A model generated the notes under the pieces. It saw only the letters and a list, made by a program, of their open reading frames with translations, had not been told where the DNA came from and made no database searches. Source: an uncultured Bacteroidales bacterium (GTDB lineage: Bacteria > Bacteroidota > Bacteroidia > Bacteroidales > P3). From it: DNA of 64,000 bases. Positions 28,473 through 36,087 of this stretch are shown here, one piece after another. Position 1 is the stretch's first letter. Every line of letters starts with the position of its first letter. Made by a program: the position numbers and the translations under genes. The stretch is from the NCBI GenBank assembly GCA_944321735.1, contig CALUMK010000004.1, forward strand, positions 62,001-126,000, in the 5' to 3' direction.

Positions 28473-28810
28473 CTCGTTGCGTTTTTAATCCGTAACTTTT
28501 GCATTTTACCTACCGTAAAACTTTTTGGAAACAGCCGACATCGGGGGTCATCATCCGCCATTCCGGCTCGTTCCTAAAAACATCCTATGAATGGCATTAT
28601 CGAGGCTTGCATCCCAACGCCACTCTCTCAAAACTTTTTAGAAATAGCCGATATCGAGGCATGCGATAGAGGCAATACCGGCTCTTTCCTAAAAACGTCC
28701 TATGAATGGCATTATCGAGGCTTGCGATGGTGAGAAAACCGGAGCGTACTGAAGTACGTGAGGATTTTCGAACCGGAGCATAACGAAGAGAATGCCATTC
28801 AGAGACGTTT
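28473..28810. repeat. Tandem ~114-bp repeat and MITE-like palindrome between adaptor and pump genes
   Basis: The 338-base gap consists almost entirely of repeats. A unit of about 114 bases occurs twice: aactttttggaaacagccga from 28518 matches aactttttagaaatagccga from 28631, and 28563-28611 matches 28678-28726 with few differences. The second copy extends into a full palindrome, 28691-28812: AAAAACGTCC.ATGAATGGCATT at one end and AATGCCATTCAGAGACGTTTTT at the other. A central hairpin (GTAC TGAA GTAC, 28747-28758) is flanked by AAAACC and GGATTTT. No protein is likely to be encoded. Confidence 0.8.
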
Positions 28811-30346
28811 TTAATGAGCGTGACCCGCATGAGGATCCAACGCCCCCGCCCCCTGCGACAACTTGATAATCTGCGCCCCCTGGCTTACAATGCGCTCTCC
28901 GGCCTGAAGCCCGGAAATGACTTCGGTGCGGATGCCATCGGAGGAACCGACCAGGACAGGCCGTTTGTCAAAGAGCTCAGGGGTAAGCTGAACAAAGACG
29001 AAATAGTTGCCCATCTCCTCTACAATAGCGGTATTGGGAACACTGAGACGCGAAGTATTGCCGGAAGTCTTGATATAGAGGTTGACAAAAGTGCCGGGGA
29101 TGGCATCCAACACATTGTCTATCTCAAAGATTACCGGAATCAAAGGGTTGTTGGATGAGGTACTCTGACCGTAAGAAACCAACCGGCCATGCAATTCCTC
29201 CAAAGAATAAGCACGGGGCGCATTCATTTCCCTGATATTGACTTCGGTAATATCTTTGAGATAGGGATAGTAACGGGAAGACAGCTCGGCCTGAATCAAA
29301 AGACGCTGGTTCTGGCTAACGGTGGCCATAGGCTGCCCGGCACTGACATACTGCCCGTTCTGGACACTAATCTGTTTCACATATCCATCTATCGGAGCAC
29401 GGACAATCTGACGGTCTTCGGAAAAATTGGCTTTGACCTGTTCGTAGTTGGCCAATGCCTTTTCGTAGATATTCTTAGCCTGCAATAGTTCCGTTTCCGA
29501 TACGATTTTATCCTCAGCTAAAGCCTTCTCGCGCTCGTAGTCTTTCTTGGCTTTTTCATAGTCATTCACAACGGAAGTAACATACTGGTTTATACTATTT
29601 TCAAGCATACCTCCGCTTTCTATCGAAAACAGGTATTCTCCCTCGCTTACAGCCTGTCCTTCCACTACGTTTTTCTTGTCCAAGGAAACAATGCCGGATG
29701 CCTTGGCAATAATCTCGGTTTGCGCACCGGGAGTCGGCAATATTTGAGCGACACTTGAAATAAGCTTTCCTATGTTTTCAGGATGAGTTATTTCTGTCTT
29801 GAAATCGACCAAATAACTCTGGGCTTTGGTGAACACTACCGCGTTGCTGGAAGTAGGAGCCTGATGTTCGGCGGCATGATGGGCTTCATGTTCGTCCTTG
29901 TAAACCTGTACAGGGATGCGGAACAGGTCTTCTTGCACGCCATCCGGCCGTTGAAGCCCTCGCACACGGACAAGCAGCTGGCCGCTCCCGATTTGTCCGG
30001 GCTGTAGTTCCAGCTTGTATTGGCCGGCCTTGACCCGTTTAAAGCCGGTGGCAGCCCAGGTCTTGCCGCCCGACTCAAGGCTGAGATCTATCTGAACCGA
30101 ATCCATGGGCTTGAAGTCTTCCAAACGGGATAACTGTATAAGAAAATGGGAAGTGCTGCCGACAAAAAGAGGGTCGGCTTCGGCAAAGAATTCGGTATAC
30201 TGGCCGTATTGCACCAAATACAGCTTGGCATCGTGGACATGGGCGCTTTCGGCTTCATGGCTGTGCCCGTGCTGATGCCCGGCCGTATCTCGGCAGGCAA
30301 ACAGCGACACCAAAGAAAGTATGAATAGAAAGGATTTGATTTTCAT
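28811..30346 (-). CDS. Efflux RND periplasmic adaptor, CusB type, lipoprotein
   Basis: 511 residues from the ATG at 30346. This start begins a lipoprotein signal peptide, MKIKSFLFILSLVSLFAC (Cys18), while the longer frame upstream has no such feature. Next to the lipid anchor is a His-rich stretch (HQHGHSHEAESAHVH), and the C-terminus is DPHAGHAH; both could bind metal. The middle has the barrel-sandwich/lipoyl pieces (ASGIVSLDKKNVVEGQAVSEGEYLF and VRAPIDGYVKQISVQNGQYVS) flanking a helical hairpin (about 270-330), then beta-barrel and membrane-proximal domains. It links the RND pump to its outer membrane channel. It precedes the fused pump gene, separated by the palindromic repeat whose end touches its stop codon. 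Confidence 0.92.
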   Translation of the reverse strand: MKIKSFLFILSLVSLFACRDTAGHQHGHSHEAESAHVHDAKLYLVQYGQYTEFFAEADPLFVGSTSHFLIQLSRLEDFKPMDSVQIDLSLESGGKTWAATGFKRVKAGQYKLELQPGQIGSGQLLVRVRGLQRPDGVQEDLFRIPVQVYKDEHEAHHAAEHQAPTSSNAVVFTKAQSYLVDFKTEITHPENIGKLISSVAQILPTPGAQTEIIAKASGIVSLDKKNVVEGQAVSEGEYLFSIESGGMLENSINQYVTSVVNDYEKAKKDYEREKALAEDKIVSETELLQAKNIYEKALANYEQVKANFSEDRQIVRAPIDGYVKQISVQNGQYVSAGQPMATVSQNQRLLIQAELSSRYYPYLKDITEVNIREMNAPRAYSLEELHGRLVSYGQSTSSNNPLIPVIFEIDNVLDAIPGTFVNLYIKTSGNTSRLSVPNTAIVEEMGNYFVFVQLTPELFDKRPVLVGSSDGIRTEVISGLQAGERIVSQGAQIIKLSQGAGALDPHAGHAH

Positions 30347-30382
30347 AACTGTCGTATTTTCAAATTTCATTATGGCTTTGAA

Positions 30383-30428
30383 GGGTGTACCACAAAGGAC
30401 TTTTGCGATTCCTTTTCTCGATACACCC
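30383..30428. promoter_or_regulatory. Stem-loop in the leader of the efflux adaptor gene
   Basis: Arms GGGTGTA (30383-30389) and TACACCC (30422-30428) pair perfectly, with an inner AAAGGA / TCCTTT stem (30394-30399 and 30410-30415). It lies about 40 bases upstream of the adaptor ATG in a 268-base gap that has no recognisable gene. A regulatory role is only suggested by position. Confidence 0.35.
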
Positions 30429-30614
30429 GCCTGTTTGATACTCCGTACCGGCAGGGACAGCCTTTGTGATACGCAGGTGCTTATCAAGCCCGATGGAGTA
30501 CAGGATGCTGGGATAAGAGGTGAAACAGGGCATGGAATGAATGGAGAGGACTACTCCCGATGGGTTCGTCAAAAAAATCCTTGGAATCTTATTCCTGCCG
30601 CTGCAAACCGGGTT

Positions 30615-31055
30615 TTAACAGAAAGGCGGAGCCCGGAAACCGATACCGGAATGTTCTATGTCTTGATATGGAAGAAGGAGATAATCTGAATACTCGTGCT
30701 TGCCGGAAAGGGGTGGCAAAGGAATCGAGGCGTCCGGAGAGACCGGTATTAAATCGGCCAGAAGCGCAGAAGCCGCACTAGCTGGAAGGACAAGCGATGG
30801 CTGAAGAAAATATTTCGTGTTCTTCCAACATGGATCGTCATGGGAAGGAAGAGGCATGCATTGATGATCGTCTTCGCTGGAAATGCTCAGAAGGCAGCTG
30901 GAAATGTCATGGTTTTCAATGGCTTTCTGCTCCCATTGGCAGTGCGCGCTGAAAACCACTTCATGGCAGTGGTGATGATGGGGGAATACGGCATGCACCA
31001 GCATCATGATACAGGCGAAAGCGATGGCGGCACATGCGATCTTACGGTTCATCAT
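30615..31055 (-). CDS. Small exported His-rich protein of the efflux locus (DUF6769-like)
   Basis: 146 residues from the ATG at 31055 (an adjacent ATG at 31052 is equivalent). The N-terminus MMNRKIACAAIAFACIMMLV is a signal or anchor segment, followed directly by HAVFPHHHHCHEVVF, a dense His/Cys cluster, then DDHQCMPLPSHDDPC. This pattern of a short exported protein with an H-H-C-H cluster is what I associate with DUF6769 proteins next to Cus-type efflux genes in Bacteroidales. It may bind metal in the periplasm; that role is inference. A -7 box (TATCTTTG) lies 42 bases upstream, and the adaptor gene follows on the same strand. A longer frame upstream has no support. Confidence 0.7.
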   Translation of the reverse strand: MMNRKIACAAIAFACIMMLVHAVFPHHHHCHEVVFSAHCQWEQKAIENHDISSCLLSISSEDDHQCMPLPSHDDPCWKNTKYFLQPSLVLPASAASALLADLIPVSPDASIPLPPLSGKHEYSDYLLLPYQDIEHSGIGFRAPPFC

Positions 31056-31096
31056 CGGGTTGCTTTGATTTTTACAGCGCAATGTCAATACAGGCG

Positions 31097-31104
31097 CAAA
31101 GATA
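31097..31104 (-). promoter_or_regulatory. -7 promoter element of the metal efflux operon
   Basis: Minus strand TATCTTTG fits TAnnTTTG and would start transcription about 35 bases before the ATG at 31055. Candidate -33 TTG elements lie 15 and 26 bases upstream; neither spacing is ideal. Confidence 0.4.
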
Positions 31105-31300
31105 ATGGTTTTATCCGTGCAATCGGGTTGCAAAAGAGATTGCCGAGAGATTTCCCGGCAAATTTTCCGGCAGGTTTTGAAACATTTTTCCTGTCTTACG
31201 TATAAATATATGCGTTTTTGTCGAAAGGCGGTATCTGTCCCTTGTGAAAGCGCGTATTTGAAGCGGCAGCAAAGATAATTACAAATCCCGAAATAAAAGA

Positions 31301-32167
31301 ATGAGACAGTTAAAGATTTCGAAATCAATCACCAATCGAGAAACTGCGTCTTTGGACAAGTACTTGCAGGATATCGGTCGGGAAGAGTTGATTTCCGCAG
31401 AGGAAGAAGTGCGGTTGGCGGGACTGATTCGTATGGGCGACACCCGAGCCTTGGACAAATTGGTCAAATCGAACTTGAGATTCGTGGTTTCTGTTGCGAA
31501 GCAATATCAGAACCAAGGGCTTAGCCTTCCCGACTTGATTAATGAAGGCAATTTGGGCTTGATCAAGGCGGCCAAGCGTTTCGATGAGACCCGTGGGTTC
31601 AAGTTCATTTCGTATGCGGTATGGTGGATCCGGCAATCCATCCTGCAAGCATTGGCGGAACAGGCGCGTATCGTCCGTCTGCCTTTGAACCAGGTGGGTT
31701 CGCTCAACAAGATAAAAAAGGAATCGGCTCGTCTGGAGCAGAAATTCGAGCGTCCGCCATCGATTGACGAATTGGCGGAAAGCTTGCAGATGCCCAAGGA
31801 AAAGATTGCCGAGGTGCTGAATATCACCACACGCTATGTGTCGATGGATGCGCCTTTGGTGCAGGATGAGGAAACCAACTTCATCGATGTGTATGTGGCT
31901 GAAGATGCGCCCACTACGGATCAAGCGTTGATGAAGGAGTCTCTGTCTCGCGAAATCGAGCGGGCATTGGCCACCTTGACCGAGAAAGAGCGGGATGTCA
32001 TCAACCTTTTCTATGGCATCGGCGGCCATCATGGCTTGACCCTGGATGAAATCGCGGCCAAATTCGACTTGACGCGCGAACGTGTCCGCCAAATCAAGGA
32101 AAAGGCCATCCGGCGCTTGAAAAGCTCTTCCCGGAGCAAGCATTTGAAGGCGTTCTTGGGGGAATAA
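31301..32167 (+). CDS. rpoD: RNA polymerase primary sigma factor
   Basis: 288 residues, the compact form usual in Bacteroidetes without region 1.1. Region 1.2: [20 protein letters not shown]. Region 2: [20 protein letters not shown] followed by [20 protein letters not shown] and [13 protein letters not shown]. Region 3 follows ([16 protein letters not shown]). Region 4 helix-turn-helix: [29 protein letters not shown]. It directs RNA polymerase to the TTTG / TAnnTTTG promoters seen throughout this window. It is transcribed divergently from the efflux operon, with 245 bases between, and ends at a strong terminator. Normal in every visible respect. Confidence 0.97.
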   Translation: MRQLKISKSITNRETASLDKYLQDIGREELISAEEEVRLAGLIRMGDTRALDKLVKSNLRFVVSVAKQYQNQGLSLPDLINEGNLGLIKAAKRFDETRGFKFISYAVWWIRQSILQALAEQARIVRLPLNQVGSLNKIKKESARLEQKFERPPSIDELAESLQMPKEKIAEVLNITTRYVSMDAPLVQDEETNFIDVYVAEDAPTTDQALMKESLSREIERALATLTEKERDVINLFYGIGGHHGLTLDEIAAKFDLTRERVRQIKEKAIRRLKSSSRSKHLKAFLGE

Positions 32168-32200
32168 GGAATCCCAATAAAAGCCTTTATATTAATAATA

Positions 32201-32243
32201 AAAAGGGTGTCTGGAAGTTAGGACTTCGAGATGCCCTTTTTTC
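32201..32243 (+). terminator. Terminator of rpoD
   Basis: Stem GGGTGTCT / AGATGCCC (two wobbles), extended by the perfect inner stem GAAGT / ACTTC around TAGG (32205-32236), then TTTTTT. It begins 37 bases after the rpoD stop. Confidence 0.9.
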
Positions 32244-32319
32244 TTGCATATAACCGATTCGTGGCTCTAGTTCCGTCCCGCATCCCTGCTCCGTCTTGGG
32301 CAAGGCAGTTCTGCTATGG

Positions 32320-32853
32320 TCAAAACTGTCGTGCTTCTTCGATGGGCAGCCCGGTGACATCGGCGATTTCCTCGGCGGAGAAGCCTTTGCTTTTCATGGA
32401 TCGCGCTATTTTCATCCGTTCTTCATTCTCTCCTTCCCGCCGACCTTCCGAGAATCCTTCCCGCCGGCCTTTTTCCTCCCGGTACTCCAGGCAGGCGTAA
32501 TAATCTCGATAAGCCTTCAGGCTCGTCTCGTACCGTTCCCGGTCCTCCTCCGTCATGGCATCCACATTGGCCGTCTCTTCCAATTTCTCAAAGAGGTATT
32601 TCTCGCTCTTGAACGGCATCTTTTCCAATGTTTCCATATTCTTTAAAATGTATATCCATTGCTCCAATTCCGTCCCGCACTCCTGCTCCGTCTTCGTAAA
32701 GAACGGGAATTCGATGTAGATGAGCCGGATTCTGTCGGTGAAAATCTCGTTCGTCTCCCGGTCCATCAATAGGAAATCTGACCTTAATTTCCCCATCAAC
32801 GCGAAGTTAAGAATCCGTTTGAAATTATACAATCCCGAAATAGATTTTGACAC
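32320..32853 (-). pseudogene. C-terminal fragment of an Rpn/PD-(D/E)XK-type transposase-like nuclease
   Basis: The 177-residue frame matches the C-terminal two thirds of Rpn-family proteins: IRLIYIEFPFFTKTEQECGT, LEKMPFKSEKYLFEKL, a tyrosine-rich helix (YRDYYACLEYREEKG), a Glu/Arg-rich linker (EGFSEGRREGENEERMKIA) and the terminal SKGFSAEEIADVTGLPIEEA helix-turn motif. Full-length members have about 300 residues and begin with the nuclease core (conserved D and E-x-Q/K), which is missing here. The 5' end simply stops near 32853 at the edge of the AT-rich glycan cluster. It is most likely a truncated, non-functional copy left by a rearrangement; a rare short functional form cannot be excluded. 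Confidence 0.65.
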
Positions 32854-32900
32854 AAGGGATTCTTTCTTATTCCACCGGCATATAAATCGTGATTTATATC

Positions 32901-32908
32901 TAAATTTG
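32901..32908 (+). promoter_or_regulatory. -7 promoter element upstream of the glycan cluster
   Basis: TAAATTTG followed by CA matches the Bacteroidetes -7 box and lies 174 bases before the first glycosyltransferase. A TTTG at the expected -33 position is not present. Confidence 0.35.
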
Positions 32909-33081
32909 CACTGGGAAAGTCAATGTTGAAATACACAAAGAGAATTCTACAAATCCATAAACCCACTAAGGCAAATAAAAATAAAACAATACGAATCTTT
33001 CGCTTGCATCGACCATGATACCGCATAGCGCAAGTATTCAAAACATGACACACAAACAATAATATCAGTAAACCGCAAACC

Positions 33082-34104
33082 ATGGACACAACCCACTTTG
33101 ATTTAATCAGCATAATTATCCCTGTATACAATACAGAAAAATATTTACCACAATGTCTTGATTCGTTGATAGCACAAAACCATGATAACATCGAAATCAT
33201 ATGCGTAAATGATGCCTCAACTGACAACAGTTCCACCATTCTTCATCAATATGCGCAGAAAGATAAACGAATCCTCGTATTCGATTTACCAAGAAATCAT
33301 GGCGTTGGCTATGTGAGAAATTTTGCAATCGAAAAAGCACATGGAGAATATATAGGATTTGTCGATAGTGATGATTGGGCATGCCCCAATATGTTCGATA
33401 CACTGCTTGCCCAAACAAAAATATTTGATGCAGATATCAGCTTTTGCAATTTCTACAAATCAGACTCAAATAATTCTTCCACCAAAAATACATTTAATCC
33501 TTTGCCATGGGAAAAAGAATTATTTCCACAAGGATTTCCTTTTCTATGGCAATGCCTTATAAAAAAATCTTTTTTCACAGAAAGTCAATTATCTTTTCCA
33601 TCTTTAGCAACCGGGGAAGATTTAGCAGTAATCATCCCACTATTCATGTATAGTCACAAAATAGCACATACAGACGAAGCTTTATACCACCACAGAATAG
33701 ACAATCCCTCTATCACAAGAAAGCAAAACGCCACTTATTTTGGAGAAACCATAATTGGTATAGAGTCGGCTATCGCCAATATCAAAAATTTAAATATTTG
33801 GAATCAAGAAAATCAAAATATAATGAACAATCTCCTCATCCACGTATACCTATTTTCATTTTTTGATATTTTTGTTCGCTTCACCTCTCCTCCCACTCAA
33901 TATCTACCCGAACTACAGCAATCACTAAAAAAGAAATTTCCATCCTACAGAAAAACCCCAGCGTGGAAATTACGAAACTTAAAACAGAAATTTTTACTAT
34001 CTCTATTAATCGAGAGAGGAAATATAGGTATGCACACATATAACATCTTAAGAAATATTAAAAAGCATTTTAGTGTTTCAAAGAACAAACGTTATCCCCT
34101 TTAA
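33082..34104 (+). CDS. Glycosyltransferase family 2
   Basis: 340 residues. GT-A fold N-terminus: ISIIIPVYNTEKYLPQCLDS, then IEIICVNDASTDNS, RNHGVGYVRNFAIEKAHGEY and the metal-binding FVDSDDW. The C-terminal half is poorly conserved, as usual. It would add a sugar from a nucleotide sugar to a lipid-linked surface glycan at the cytoplasmic membrane face. It is the first gene of an AT-rich, plus-strand cluster and is followed 20 bases later by an acetyltransferase. Base composition (around one third G+C) differs sharply from the housekeeping genes, as expected for a horizontally acquired polysaccharide locus. Confidence 0.92.
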   Translation: MDTTHFDLISIIIPVYNTEKYLPQCLDSLIAQNHDNIEIICVNDASTDNSSTILHQYAQKDKRILVFDLPRNHGVGYVRNFAIEKAHGEYIGFVDSDDWACPNMFDTLLAQTKIFDADISFCNFYKSDSNNSSTKNTFNPLPWEKELFPQGFPFLWQCLIKKSFFTESQLSFPSLATGEDLAVIIPLFMYSHKIAHTDEALYHHRIDNPSITRKQNATYFGETIIGIESAIANIKNLNIWNQENQNIMNNLLIHVYLFSFFDIFVRFTSPPTQYLPELQQSLKKKFPSYRKTPAWKLRNLKQKFLLSLLIERGNIGMHTYNILRNIKKHFSVSKNKRYPL

Positions 34105-34124
34105 ACCATAAAAAAATCAATACA

Positions 34125-34766
34125 ATGATTATTTTACGAACAATTAAGCAAAAAATAGGAATGCACATCTTCCGCAAAAAATGGAGAAAAAAGAATAGGA
34201 ATAATAAAACAGTGGCCTATAACATATTCCCCATGGAATGTGTAACTATCGGAAAAGGAACATATGGAGAATTACATATTATGAGTTACTTGCCATCTGC
34301 CGAAAAACTCGAAATTGGAAACTATGTTTCCATCGCTCCCAATGTGCATTTTATCCTAGGAGGAAATCATCAATCGAAAACACTTACCACATTCCCCATA
34401 CTATCCACCAGACAAAAAACACACCATGAAAAAGATGCATACACAAAAGGCCCTATCATAATTGAAGACGACGTGTGGATTGGCTATGGTGCAACTATCT
34501 TATCAGGTGTAAGAATAGGGCAAGGTGCCATCATCGGAGCTTGCAGTGTCATCAGCAAAGACATCCCTCCATATGCAATTGTTGTCGGCAATCCTGCAAA
34601 AATCATAAAATATAGATTTCCCCATGAAGTAATAAAAACGCTACAAAAAATCAACATACAAGACATACTAGATTCAGGCATAGCGCCAGCAGCCATTTAC
34701 CAAGAAATAAACTCCATTGAAGACATAAATACAATATTGAAAAACATACATTATCGACATTTTTAA
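34125..34766 (+). CDS. CatB-like hexapeptide-repeat O-acetyltransferase
   Basis: 213 residues. Left-handed beta-helix repeats appear as imperfect hexapeptides (LEIGNYVSIAPNVHFILGGN, then VWIGYGATILSGVRIGQGAI and IGACSVISKDIPPYAI), ending in the VVGNPAKIIKYRF motif that closes this family. The family transfers acetyl from acetyl-CoA to a sugar hydroxyl. It is 20 bases after the glycosyltransferase and probably modifies the same glycan. The gene is AT-rich like its neighbours, and the transposase inserted 132 bases downstream. Confidence 0.9.
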   Translation: MIILRTIKQKIGMHIFRKKWRKKNRNNKTVAYNIFPMECVTIGKGTYGELHIMSYLPSAEKLEIGNYVSIAPNVHFILGGNHQSKTLTTFPILSTRQKTHHEKDAYTKGPIIIEDDVWIGYGATILSGVRIGQGAIIGACSVISKDIPPYAIVVGNPAKIIKYRFPHEVIKTLQKINIQDILDSGIAPAAIYQEINSIEDINTILKNIHYRHF

Positions 34767-34879
34767 TAAAAAACACAGACAAAATTAAACAAATAAAGGA
34801 ACCACTATTATTCAGCGTTTAAATATTTAAAAATAAAAGATTATAATTTCAATAAGAATAAGCAATTTACATCATACAA

Positions 34880-36016
34880 AACCATAAAATACAACGACAT
34901 GCTTTTCCCCCTCTTCGCCACCGTGCCCGACCACCGCGTCACCGGGCGTTGCACCTACCCCTTGGCCGACCTGCTCACCATCGCCCTGCTCACCTACCTC
35001 TGTGGGGGAGAGGACTACGTGGACATGAGCGAGTTCGCCCTCACCCGCGCCCGGGACCTGGGGCTGCTGGCCGACTGCGGAGACTGCTCCCCCTCGCCCG
35101 ACACCTTCGAGCGCCTCTTCAGCGCCGTCAGCCCCGAGGAAATCGAACGCTGCCTGCGCGAGCACGGCCGGCGGTTCCTGGACTCGGTGGCCGACAAGCA
35201 GGTGGTCATCGACGGCAAGAAGCTGCGGGGCGTGTCCCCCCGCAGCCGCGAGGCCAAGGGCGACTACCTGCTGCACGCCTACGTGAGCGAGAACCACCTG
35301 CTGCTGGGGCAGGTCCCGGTCAAGGACAAGGGGAACGAGCTATCGGCCCTGCCCGGGCTGCTGGACAAGCTCGACCTGTCCGGGGCGGTGGTCTCCCTGG
35401 ACGCCATGGGCACCCAGACGGACATCGCCCGCCGCCTCCGCCAGAAGGAGGCCCATTACCTGCTGGCCGTCAAGGAGAACCCGGCCGGCCTGCTGCAGGG
35501 CATCCGGGAGGCCTTCGCCCTGCACAAGCCCGCCGACGCGGCCACCTGCATGGACCCCGGACACGGGCGCATCGAGACCCGCTCCTGCCGCATCCTGCCC
35601 GCCTCCCGCCTCGACGCCCCCGCCCTGGCTGCCCGCTGGACGGACATCAAGACCCTGGTCGAGGTCTCCTCCCGGATCGACTACGGCGACCGCCAGACCC
35701 GTACCACCCGCTGGTTCATCAGCGACGAGGACCACCCTTCGGCCGCTTACTTCAACATGCTCGTGCGTGGACACTGGGCCATCGAGAACCAGCTCCATTG
35801 GCATCTGGATGTCACCTTCCTGGAAGATGCCTCCCGCGCTCGCAAGGGCTTCGCCCCTCAGAACCTCTCCCTCTTGCGCAAAATCGCCCTCCAGGGCGTC
35901 AAGGCCCATAACGACAAGCGCAGCATCCGTAAACGCCTCTTCCGCGCCGCCCTCTCCCAAGATTACCTCCGCGAACTCCTCCTCAACTTCAAATTTTGAT
36001 GCGGTTGCCCTGGGCC
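34880..36016 (+). mobile_element. ISAs1-type insertion sequence (ends approximate)
   Basis: Extent estimated from the sharp base-composition change. After the stop, the sequence gatgcggttgccctggg is followed by AT-rich flank. Its reverse complement begins CCCAGGGCAAC, like the CAGGG start of many ISAs1 ends, so the right end is probably near 36008-36012. I could not find a matching left inverted repeat in the AT-rich 34767-34898, nor a target duplication, so the left boundary is uncertain. Confidence 0.5.
34899..35999 (+). CDS. ISAs1-family transposase
   Basis: 366 residues, near full length for the family. The N-terminal domain starts FATVPDHRVTGRCTYPLADL. The catalytic DDE core includes VVIDGKKLRGVSPRS, VVSLDAMGTQTDIARRL and, near the end, RGHWAIENQLHWHLDVTFLE followed by ARKGFAPQNLSLLRKIAL. 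All three acidic blocks are present and the frame is intact, so the element may be active. The gene is about two thirds G+C, while the genes on both sides are about one third, so it arrived from a different source. It interrupts the glycan cluster between the acetyltransferase and the flippase. Confidence 0.93.
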   Translation: MLFPLFATVPDHRVTGRCTYPLADLLTIALLTYLCGGEDYVDMSEFALTRARDLGLLADCGDCSPSPDTFERLFSAVSPEEIERCLREHGRRFLDSVADKQVVIDGKKLRGVSPRSREAKGDYLLHAYVSENHLLLGQVPVKDKGNELSALPGLLDKLDLSGAVVSLDAMGTQTDIARRLRQKEAHYLLAVKENPAGLLQGIREAFALHKPADAATCMDPGHGRIETRSCRILPASRLDAPALAARWTDIKTLVEVSSRIDYGDRQTRTTRWFISDEDHPSAAYFNMLVRGHWAIENQLHWHLDVTFLEDASRARKGFAPQNLSLLRKIALQGVKAHNDKRSIRKRLFRAALSQDYLRELLLNFKF

Positions 36017-36030
36017 TCTACACTACATAG

Positions 36031-36061
36031 TTTGTTTTTTATCCCATTTGACCTACCTTTG
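36031..36061 (+). promoter_or_regulatory. Promoter of the flippase gene
   Basis: TTTG (36031-36034), 19 bases, TACCTTTG (36054-36061): a perfect Bacteroidetes promoter. The start site would be near 36068, about 20 bases before the flippase ATG. It lies just beyond the insertion sequence, so the distal part of the cluster can be transcribed despite the insertion. Confidence 0.8.
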
Positions 36062-36087
36062 CAGAAGATTATATCGTATAATATCGT

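Noticed and set aside
28597..28830. 77-codon minus-strand frame across the palindrome
   Set aside because: It lies entirely in the repeat DNA and overlaps the adaptor gene end; it is composed of palindrome arms.
30347..30614. Possible cobalamin or other known riboswitch before the adaptor gene
   Set aside because: A hairpin is present, but I could not find the conserved boxes of any known riboswitch class.
32796..33239. Minus-strand hydrophobic frame overlapping the first glycosyltransferase start
   Set aside because: It contains two plausible membrane segments (e.g. MVCGLLILLFVCHVL), but it starts inside or at the edge of the well-supported glycosyltransferase, has no ribosome-binding site and ends inside the Rpn fragment.
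34949..35911. Second frame across the transposase (320 codons)
   Set aside because: It is Arg/Pro/Gly-rich, as expected for a shifted frame in GC-rich DNA. The ISAs1 motifs are all in the other frame.
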